A stretch of 64,000 nucleotides of DNA from Microcoleus sp. FACHB-68. Lineage in GTDB: Bacteria; Cyanobacteriota; Cyanobacteriia; Cyanobacteriales; Oscillatoriaceae. The stretch spans positions 868,001 through 932,000 of the forward strand of contig NZ_JACJOT010000008.1 in assembly GCF_014695715.1 (NCBI RefSeq). Direction: 5' to 3'. A program made the translations under genes and the position numbers. Position 1 is the first letter of the stretch, and every line of letters begins with the position of its first letter. Below, one piece after another: positions 9,089 to 16,900 of the stretch. The notes under the pieces were generated by a model that was not told the DNA's origin, ran no database searches, and saw nothing but the letters and a program-made list of their open reading frames with translations.

Positions 9089-9464
9089 CAAAGACCCTCC
9101 TTCACTTTAAAGTTGTTTATGATGTAGCAAACAAGCCTGCGGAAAGCTTAATTAGTGAAAATTTTTAAAATGATTTCAATTAAAAAACATTTATCTCGTC
9201 ATTTTTATTATTTTCTCAGTTGTTTCGCGCTAAGTAGGAAAACCTCAATCAACAGCAGTTGGGTAAACCTATCAAAAGTCAATTTAACAATTCTGTGTTG
9301 CCAAATTGGCACTTTTTTAGAAAGCTTTCCATCATCCCGCGTAATTGTGTTCGCTTACTTAGCGCATTCATCGCAACTGACTGGTGAGGCAAAACCGAAG
9401 TTGAGTTATGACGCTGGCATTCATTTAGTGCCGGCATCACAACTTAGAACCTCAAAAACGTAAC
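9089..9464. other. AT-rich promoter region between two minus-strand genes
   Basis: Upstream region of the SLH gene, which is transcribed leftwards, and downstream of the DUF2382 gene. It is AT-rich. An open frame on the + strand crosses it but has atypical composition and no ribosome-binding site. No other element was recognised. Confidence 0.3.
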
Positions 9465-10415
9465 TTAACGGTCAGTTCTGGGCTGATTATTTCGCTCTAT
9501 AACCGGATGCCCTTCCGTGTGCACGTCTAATTCTTCGCGACGCAGGACTTCCTCAACCTGTACAATTTCCTGTTCAGTTTCTTTCCTGATATTGACTTCT
9601 TCGCGCACAAAAGCTTGCTTTTTGATATTAGCAACTTCTTCGTAAAGTTCAACTCGCGCAACTTCGCCTTCATGGAAATCAACGCTACCGGGACGCACCG
9701 ACTGTCCAGGATTAACCTGTGTTCGCTCAATCACAACTCGATCTTTCTCCACCGGCACTGCAGCACGTGCGACTTGGGTTTCAACGTGCTTGCCAATTTC
9801 TACCGCACCTGCCCGATGCCGGCTCTTATTTGCAACCAGCCGTTCTTCGTACAGCCGCAGCTTTTGATGATCACGCTCGTTCATCTCGTAGAGCGTAGGT
9901 TCTCGATCATAGTTGTAAAGCTCAGCTTCATCAGGAGCTGAACCGAAGGGATTGGCAACCGTTTGTCCTGATGTGACTGGAGTTGCAACGGGTCTGACTC
10001 GTGGTGCTTCCACCGGCGCTGATGTTTCTACGGGTAATGACCCTTCTACGCTGGGAGTCCGGTAAACCCCGCGCACTCGCTCTTCATAAGCGTAATCAAC
10101 CGTCATGCTTTCATCGTACTCAGGCAAGTGTTCCGCTTGCTCTTTGCTCACAAGCCCCATCGCATAAACCCGTTGGGCGTTAACATCCACACGGCAACGA
10201 CCGACCGGCAGCAACACTTTTTTGCCAAAAATCCAGAAGCCGGTATCAATTACGAGATACCGGAAGCGTCCCATTTCATCAACTAAGGCGTCATAAATTT
10301 TGCCAATCCTCTCCTCTGAGCTGCCGGCATAAACATCTAGCCCTTTAATATCCTCGCCATCAAAAGCTTGTTCGCGATAATTGGGATTAAAATCTTCTAG
10401 TTTGTAAAGTGGCAT
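9465..10415 (-). CDS. PRC-barrel and DUF2382 (YsnF/AvaK-type) domain protein
   Basis: About 316 residues, starting at ATG 10415 with AGAGGA upstream. The N-terminal third is a PRC-barrel-like beta domain (GLDVYAGSSEERIGKIYDALVD and YLVIDTGFWIFGKKVLLPV). After a linker, the C-terminal part is a DUF2382 domain rich in paired Glu/Arg/Val beta-strands, such as LYEERLVANK, RAAVPVEKDRVVIER and REEVNIRKETEQE. Related proteins include Bacillus YsnF and the akinete marker AvaK of Anabaena variabilis, generally tied to stress or dormancy; molecular function is unknown. The gene after the next gap encodes a divergently transcribed membrane protein that may share its stress-related role. Confidence 0.82.
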   Translation of the reverse strand: MPLYKLEDFNPNYREQAFDGEDIKGLDVYAGSSEERIGKIYDALVDEMGRFRYLVIDTGFWIFGKKVLLPVGRCRVDVNAQRVYAMGLVSKEQAEHLPEYDESMTVDYAYEERVRGVYRTPSVEGSLPVETSAPVEAPRVRPVATPVTSGQTVANPFGSAPDEAELYNYDREPTLYEMNERDHQKLRLYEERLVANKSRHRAGAVEIGKHVETQVARAAVPVEKDRVVIERTQVNPGQSVRPGSVDFHEGEVARVELYEEVANIKKQAFVREEVNIRKETEQEIVQVEEVLRREELDVHTEGHPVIERNNQPRTDR

Positions 10416-11257
10416 TTTCTTATCGTCCTCTTTTTATCCTTTGACCTCTGCACTTAATTTATATGGCTCTCTCCCATGAGCCGTCCTTCTCCGGGCAGAT
10501 TCATCAGTGCCGCTGAAATAAGAAGAATACTGTAGTGAAAGGGGTTTAAATTTATTTTCAATCTATTGATGGATTGACTTTTTAATTATAAATTGATACC
10601 TAAACAGCTATTCACTTATGTAAAAACTGCCCCTGGCATCTTAGCTGGCAATTCCCGTCAGCCGGCGAAAGAACGCATCCCGAACGCCTTTTTTTGCCGG
10701 CAAGCACAAAGCAAGACAGGAAAAGGTCGAACCGCTGTTTTTTAATATTTAAATTAAAGGGTTAATATTTAAAATCTTCCTATTTTAAAGACATTTTAAT
10801 GAAAATAATTCATGCAATAATTAAGCAAAATATTCTTTTGTGCTGTCACAGATAGCTGTCAGATGGGTATTAATAAGTCTTTCAAGCTAAGAGCTTTATA
10901 CCTTAGCTGATTGCTGATTTTGCTTAAAATTTCTCAAATATAGCCAATGAAGCTATGATTTTTTAATCACAAACCTCTGGAAAAAAACTGGAGAAATGAG
11001 TAGCACGAACTCGATCAATCAAATAAATTTTCTAGCGAAAACCCTTCAATTATTGAATGAAATAATGAAATGATTTTCTATCTAACGGTAGATATTTTAT
11101 TGAAAAAAGCTTGTTTAGATAGGTAGGCTGTTTAACTTATTCTTCTATCTAGCGATAGATATGACTATTGAAAATTATACCTAAAATTAAGTATCCAATA
11201 AGATTGCTCTGATTGGAAATAGACAATATAGCAGTAGTAAAATGGGGTAAAGAGTTT
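10416..11257. other. Long AT-rich divergent promoter region
   Basis: About 840 bases between the minus-strand DUF2382 gene and the plus-strand membrane protein gene. The sequence is markedly AT-rich with no supported ORF. It holds two copies of a TATCTA-N4-TAGATA inverted repeat close to the right-hand gene, described separately. The length and composition suggest a heavily regulated region or an undetected small RNA. Confidence 0.4.
11079..11161. promoter_or_regulatory. Pair of TATCTA-N4-TAGATA inverted repeats
   Basis: Two perfect inverted repeats, TATCTAACGGTAGATA at 11079-11094 and TATCTAGCGATAGATA at 11146-11161, have identical 6-base arms and begin 67 bases apart. They lie 100-180 bases upstream of the membrane protein start at 11258. 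The repeated symmetrical sites suggest binding of a dimeric regulator. A related core, CTATCGGTAGAT, occurs at 58439-58450 upstream of the RTX gene. Confidence 0.5.
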
Positions 11258-11872
11258 ATGTCATATTCAGAGCGCACAGAAAATAGAGTGGGTGAATCTG
11301 TTGTTGTAAATCCGGTCGTTGACTACCACGATCGCGTTAGATGGGGTCCTATCTTTGCGGGAATTGTCGTTGCGATTAGCACCCAACTGGTTTTAAGCGC
11401 CTTGGGGGCTGCAATTGGGCTGGGTGCTGGCGCGTCTGGAGCGGATGCCGGTTCTGCTGCCTTGGGTGTGGGCATTTGGGCAATCATCAGTTTGCTGATT
11501 GCTTTATTTCTTGGCGGTTGGGTGATGGCACGCACTTGTGGCCCAATGAACAGCAAAACCGCTCTGTTAAATGGTGCCATTCTTTGGGCAACCACTTTAG
11601 CAATCAGTTCTTGGTTGCTGGCGAGTGGAGTTTCGGGAACCTTCGGCGTTGTCGCCTCGAATGCTGGAGAAATCATTAACCAGGCGCAACAGTCCGGTGG
11701 TGTTAACGTACCAAACAACGCCCCCAATATCAACAACGCTGAAGCTCGCAACATTGCCGGTAACACCGCCAAAGCAGCTTGGTCCTTCATCTTCGGCTCT
11801 TTGCTCGGTTTAGTCGCCTCAATGATTGGCGCTTCTGTGGGAGCGAGAAAACCGGGCGTGCGTGCCGTCTAA
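11258..11872 (+). CDS. Conserved membrane protein of unknown function
   Basis: About 204 residues from ATG 11258. An in-frame TTG at 11213 would add 15 residues; the ATG, with its GGGGTAAAGAG upstream, is preferred. There are about four hydrophobic helices rich in Gly/Ala: PIFAGIVVAISTQLVLSALG, ALGVGIWAIISLLIALFLGG, ATTLAISSWLLASGV and SFIFGSLLGLVASMIGASV. A soluble loop rich in Asn lies between the third and fourth. The Gly-zipper character resembles small stress-induced membrane proteins, but I cannot assign a family with certainty. The paired inverted repeats upstream suggest specific regulation. Confidence 0.65.
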   Translation: MSYSERTENRVGESVVVNPVVDYHDRVRWGPIFAGIVVAISTQLVLSALGAAIGLGAGASGADAGSAALGVGIWAIISLLIALFLGGWVMARTCGPMNSKTALLNGAILWATTLAISSWLLASGVSGTFGVVASNAGEIINQAQQSGGVNVPNNAPNINNAEARNIAGNTAKAAWSFIFGSLLGLVASMIGASVGARKPGVRAV

Positions 11873-11940
11873 AAAGATTAAAATCTTTAGTTGCAATTGA
11901 TACAACTACATAGTCAGGAATTTGCATCAGCAATCAGTCA

Positions 11941-12483
11941 TCAGCTGTCTAAGGTACTGCCGGCAGCGGATGGCTGCTCGCTTTTTGGGGGAAACAAATA
12001 AATCGCGCCAGAAATTAAAGTGAAAGCAACGGAAACCCAAAAGGCGATGAGGGCGGGGGTTTTCCAGCTATCAGGCGTAGGTGCAAGCAAAAGGGCGATT
12101 GCTAGAATTTGGCTCACGGTTTTGAGCTTGCCCCAAATATTGGCACCGGCAATCGTTTTTTGGTTAACCCGCCAACCGGCAATCGTTAATTCCCGCGCCA
12201 AAATTAGAAACACGCCCCATGCCGGCACCCAATTAAGTTCTATAAATGCCAGCAAAGGCGCAAGTACCAGTAACTTATCCACCAAGGGATCAAGAAACTT
12301 ACCCAGATCGGTAATTTGGTTAAATTTTCGAGCAACATACCCATCCAGCCAATCTGTGCCGGCAGCCACCAGAAAAATGGTTAAACCAATCCATCGGTGT
12401 GCCGGTGTTGGGTTGTGTAGCAAATAAAGGAGAAAGGGAACTCCTAAAAGACGAGATAAAGTAATCCAGCTAGCAAGCGTCAT
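11941..12483 (-). CDS. pgsA: CDP-diacylglycerol--glycerol-3-phosphate 3-phosphatidyltransferase
   Basis: Makes phosphatidylglycerol-phosphate from CDP-diacylglycerol and glycerol-3-phosphate, the committed step towards phosphatidylglycerol, an essential thylakoid lipid. The CDP-alcohol phosphotransferase motif DG-x2-AR-x8-G-x3-D-x3-D is intact around DGYVARKFNQ and GKFLDPLVDK. The 180-residue length and four or five hydrophobic helices are normal for PgsA. ATG 12483 opens MTLASWITLSRLLGVPF, typical of the family N-terminus. It is on the same strand as the sugar transferase gene upstream but separated from it by a terminator. Confidence 0.92.
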   Translation of the reverse strand: MTLASWITLSRLLGVPFLLYLLHNPTPAHRWIGLTIFLVAAGTDWLDGYVARKFNQITDLGKFLDPLVDKLLVLAPLLAFIELNWVPAWGVFLILARELTIAGWRVNQKTIAGANIWGKLKTVSQILAIALLLAPTPDSWKTPALIAFWVSVAFTLISGAIYLFPPKSEQPSAAGSTLDS

Positions 12484-12643
12484 TCGTTTTTAAAACACGG
12501 CGACTGGCTACCAGCTTATATCAATTTTGGAGTTTAAATTTTAGATGTGCCGGTAAAAGTTTCAGAATAAAGCTTTCTGCCGGCCAAATACTTTTATACA
12601 GAAGCATCCCACCTAGACTATTTACTTAGAACTCAGCACTCAA

Positions 12644-12670
12644 TAAAAAAACCTGCAATAGCAGCAGGTT
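12644..12670 (-). terminator. Rho-independent terminator of the sugar transferase gene
   Basis: Reading the minus strand, AACCTGC-TGCTATT-GCAGGTT is followed by a run of T (TTTTTATTG). This is a textbook intrinsic terminator, about 45 bases after the sugar transferase stop at 12715. Confidence 0.85.
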
Positions 12671-12714
12671 CAACCAGAACTATATACAAGCCTTGCAATT
12701 ACTGTTTGCTGCGC

Positions 12715-13413
12715 TTAGCAAGCGCCACTCTTATTAAAAACAACTGCAATTGTCTTTAGGATCAAGTTGATGTCATAAACAATTGACCACTTCAGTTGGT
12801 AATTCAGATCCATCCGAACAATCTCTTCAAAATCTTTAATAGTGGAGCGACCGTTCGCTTGCCATTCGCCGGTTATACCAGGTTTAACATTCAGGCGTTG
12901 CCAGTGATGGCTTTCATACCGCTCAACTTCGTCGGGAGTCGGGGGTCTAGTTCCTACCAAACTCATATCACCGATCAAAACGTTCCAGAATTGCGGCAGT
13001 TCATCTAAGCTAGTGCGTCTGAGGAACCGGCCCACACGGGTGATGCGGGGGTCATTCTCATTTTTAAAAATATGCCCATTCGCTTCGTTATTCACTAAAT
13101 GCTTGAGCCGGTCTGCTCCTACAACCATTGAACGAAACTTCCAAATTCGGAATCTTTTCCCTTTATAACCGCAACGAATTTGGCTGTAAAGTATTGGGCC
13201 TGGATTGTCTAGCTGCATCAAAAATGCGACTGGAATGGCAAAAACAATAGCAATTGTTAACCCAACTAAAGCGCCCAAAATATCCAGCAAGCGTTTGGCT
13301 TTATTCGTTACGGATGGATGCAACTCTTGCTCATACGACATCAGCTCATTCGTGGAGTTACACCTAGAAGGATGGCTCGATAGGGAAGTAGAGAAATTAG
13401 AAGTAGTAATCAC
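12715..13413 (-). CDS. Exopolysaccharide undecaprenyl-phosphate sugar transferase
   Basis: Bacterial sugar transferase that loads the first sugar-1-phosphate onto undecaprenyl phosphate to start exopolysaccharide or O-antigen repeat units. It has one membrane helix (LLDILGALVGLTIAIVFAIPVAFLM) followed by the conserved catalytic segments KFRSMVVGAD, RRTSLDELPQFWNVL and GDMSLVGTRPP. At about 232 residues it is the short form without the N-terminal four-helix domain of WbaP. The GTG at 13413 gives the longest form; ATG 13341 (MSYEQELH) is a good alternative. It stands alone, without other polysaccharide genes in the window. Confidence 0.87.
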   Translation of the reverse strand: MITTSNFSTSLSSHPSRCNSTNELMSYEQELHPSVTNKAKRLLDILGALVGLTIAIVFAIPVAFLMQLDNPGPILYSQIRCGYKGKRFRIWKFRSMVVGADRLKHLVNNEANGHIFKNENDPRITRVGRFLRRTSLDELPQFWNVLIGDMSLVGTRPPTPDEVERYESHHWQRLNVKPGITGEWQANGRSTIKDFEEIVRMDLNYQLKWSIVYDINLILKTIAVVFNKSGAC

Positions 13414-13942
13414 GGCTCAGCTACAACTTGTTTAGAAGTCAGGTGTTCCTAGGCTATATATTAAGGGACTTCCAGAAGAAAACCCCTGTGATAAATACTG
13501 AGATTTACGGAATCTTTGAATTAGCAACGGTTTTGTAAAGTTCTCATGTTTCTCTCTAAGAAATTCAGGAAACTACCGATAACAAGTCGGAGTAAATAGG
13601 TTAGTTTCCGCTTGGGTTCTTTTCTGAATGATTGAAGATTATCCTACAGGAATTAGCAAATCCTGTTGTTGCCAAATTGCCAATTACTCCCTCTTCCTTT
13701 AGGAATAGAAAGGGTGAGGGGGTGAGGGGGTGATAGGGTGAGGGGGTGAGGGTTCAGGGGCAAAAAAAGCTGATTTCGCGTGTAAATCAGTTTTTTAATC
13801 TTGGATAAAAACGTTCACGATTCTTGTAAAGGAAGCCTGCCGTTCCTGATGAATCAGTTCTAATTCATCAGATTTGATGGTAGTTGTGAGAAAAATTGGG
13901 CGGAGTTGTCTCAACCCCGCCCCTGTAGCCTTCGGTAACAGC
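13414..13942. other. Intergenic region with a GGTGAGGG G-rich repeat
   Basis: About 530 bases. At about 13708-13752 it contains tandem copies of a GGTGAGGG-type unit, a G-run tract that could form quadruplex-like structures on the + strand. The last 50 bases hold the terminator of the following minus-strand gene. No gene was seen. Confidence 0.45.
13891..13923 (-). terminator. Rho-independent terminator of the 1689-residue gene
   Basis: On the minus strand a GC-rich stem, GGGCGG/CCGCCC plus GTTG/CAAC with a 3-base loop (13898-13922), is followed by AATTTTTCTC. It lies about 20 bases after the stop of the giant minus-strand gene. Confidence 0.8.
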
Positions 13943-16900
13943 TCACCAGTCTTGAGCACTTACGTCCAACAACGATGCAGATTTTTGGAGACGCTGCCCC
14001 AAATCCACCGTAAATGGCTCCTCTAATTGCTGATAGGTGCCGGCTACCAGCTGGTTGAAATAGGTTCGCAGTCGTTGAAATTGCTGAGGATTCGGACGAT
14101 AAGTTTGATTATCTTCCTTATAGAAAAGGGGAGCCGCATTAAGCCCTAGGAAATCAGGATCTTGCCGGCACTCGTCATTCAGCAGCACCGCATCAATCTC
14201 ACTTGGCAATAAACCGGCAGGCAGCGCACCCTCAAGGATCGTAAAAATACGCGCCTGACAAGCACGAGTATTAATCCCTCGGCGTTCGAGTAAGCGCACA
14301 ATCTCCGCAACATTACAGGCAGAGTTCGGAAACGCACTCAGAAGTTCTCTGAGCAAAAAGAAATCGCTATACTGCTGCCGGTGGATATCAAAAACTTGAG
14401 GGTGGAGAGGCAACGCCGCTAAACCGCAGGCGATGCGACTGCAAGCCGGCGGACGGCGATCTTGATAAGTATCCTGAATAATCGTGGCATTCGGGAGCTT
14501 TTGCCGTAACCAGCGAGCGATCGCCGGCAGCGAAGCCGTGGCACCCGTACAAATCGCTTGGTCGATGGCCACCGGCTGAATGCCGGTCTGGCTCAGCAGC
14601 ACATTCAGCTCTCGATTCAAGCGCTGAACAAACGGAACAAACACGCGGGTTTCCAATTCCTTGCGAGTGCAAGTCCAGCGCTGGTTTCCAAGCTCCAGCG
14701 TAAAGCGATCTTGGTGTTGCAAAATCACTTTCAAATGCTTCGCCGCTTCTAAAAGCGCCTCTCCCTCCGCTGAACCGTGCAAAAGCTGCTGCAATTGATA
14801 GCGTTTGTGCAGATCCGGCTGACCGGCTTGGGGTAAATCTTGTAAAGCGGGAAGCGTAAAAGCTGTTTTGCCCCTCGGTTCACCTTTTAATAGCAATTGG
14901 CAGATAATATCTTGGTCAATCGCATCACCGGCATAAGGACAACTGAGAAAGTTGAAGTCACTGTATGTTAAATCTTGAAGGTTCGCCGGCAAATTGACCA
15001 GCGCCAATTCCGATGTCACCGCACCGGCACTTAAAATCAGCGTCTCTCCCAACCAGTCTGCATTGAATAGATCAAGTTTTTGAGACACACTGCTGGGCAC
15101 GCTCAACGTTTCACCGGCAGCGCCCCGCACAACCGACAGCACGGTTGCGATCGCATCCTCAACCACAACAATTTGCTCAGCACGGCGCACCAACCCAGCA
15201 CCCAGCACAGCCTCGCGTAAATTAAAACTGTAACTATCGGGCCATTGTGCCGGCTGATTTAAAAACACCCCCGCCAACTGAGTCAGGGCCGAATTAAATG
15301 TGGCCGACTCCAGACCGGCAGCCCCCGTTAATAACGCTGTTTCTGGATGATTCTTGAGGGGATTAAGCGTCGCCAGCAGCCCTGTCAGCGCTTGTTGCAA
15401 CCAACTGAGCGGAATTTCCTGGCCGGCAGACCACTGCAGAATCGGCTCCCACGGCAGCGCTGAGTGAGTCAGGGCGTTCCCCTCAATTTTGGTGCCGGTG
15501 ATGCCTACCTTTAAATAAGGCTTAAAGTGCTCTAGCTGCATCTCTGTGCTGTTCTCAACCCCAGAACCCTGAGCGCTCATATCTGGCTGGTACACAGCCG
15601 TGGGCAAGCGAAACGAACGCTCCACCGGCACCCCAGATTCGGCTGGTTCCGTTGCCATCCAATAGACTGGATACACTTCACAGCTTTGACAGTTCAGCAG
15701 CGCTGCTGAAAGGCCGGTTGAGCCAAAATCAATGCCAAGATACCAGATTTTTTCCCCTGGCTCCTCCTCAACCACAACTGCCGGCGGTTGCGCTTTTGCA
15801 ACGGGTTGAGTTACTTCATCCTTCTGTGGCAGCCGATTTCCTGCCACGCCAGCCGGTTCAGACGTGGCAGACTCAAAGACTTCCAGGAGGTTTGCCGGCT
15901 CTAAATTCTTTTTTTTTTCACTGCTTGAATCTGGGGGGGCGGGTTCGGCAGGTGGCAAGGCTTCATCGGCCAGCATATCTGTCAAATTGCCTACTGGGCG
16001 CGGTTTCTCAGATTCAAGGGGCACTGGAAAATCTTCATTGAGACTCGCCAACAGATTATCAAGAGTTGAGGTGCCCATATCTTCGCCATTGACTGCTGCC
16101 GTCTCCGTGAGAGCCGGCTCTGGGGACACCGGAAAGTCCTCATTTAAGCTGGCAAACAGATCATCCAGGGTTGAGGTGCCCATGTCGTCGGGGGAAACGG
16201 TGCCGGTGGTATCGGGATTCCAATTTTGTGGCTCAAATAAATCGGCTGCTTCTCCCTCAACGGGTGCCGGGGGTTCCTCAGTCAAGCTGGCAAACAGATC
16301 GTCAAGGGTTGAGCTGCCGGCATCCTCGGTAGACGGTTCGCTGCTGATCGCCTTCGCTTTGCTATCGGTGGACTCAAATAAATCTTGAGGTGCCCTGGAA
16401 GAGGCGGTTGCCGAACTCATGCTGGCAAACGCCTCTTCCAGGGTCATGTTAGGCGTGTTTGTGGGCGGTAGGGGAGGATTAGAGTCGGCCCAGTCTGCCG
16501 GTAGAGCCTCGCTTTCACCGGCCAACTCGGCGAACCAATCATCTACACTCGCTAAAAGTGCCTCTTCTTCAGGCGTTGCCGCCAAGTCTGAAACGCTCAG
16601 CTCATCCGGTGATGCCCCTAAATTTGGGCTGCTTGGCGGTGCCGGCGCTTGGGAAACTTCTATTTCTTCTGTCCACTGTCCAAGGGGCGTGCTTTCCCAA
16701 TTTTGCTGCGGCAGGCGTTCCGGGGGCGTTGGTGTCGGTTCGAGGGACGATCCTGGTTTCTCAGGTGTCCACTCATTCACAGCCACGTCTAAATCTGCCG
16801 GCACGTTAAGCGCCTCGGCACTGAAGTCGTCAAAACCTTCCAGGCTGGAAAGATCATTTTGGAGTTGCTGTAGAGTTGTGATCTTGACGGCAAGAGCGCG

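Noticed and set aside
9155-9463. Open frame of 102 codons on the + strand between the SLH and DUF2382 genes
   Set aside because: Composition is that of translated AT-rich promoter DNA, and no ribosome-binding site or family was seen.
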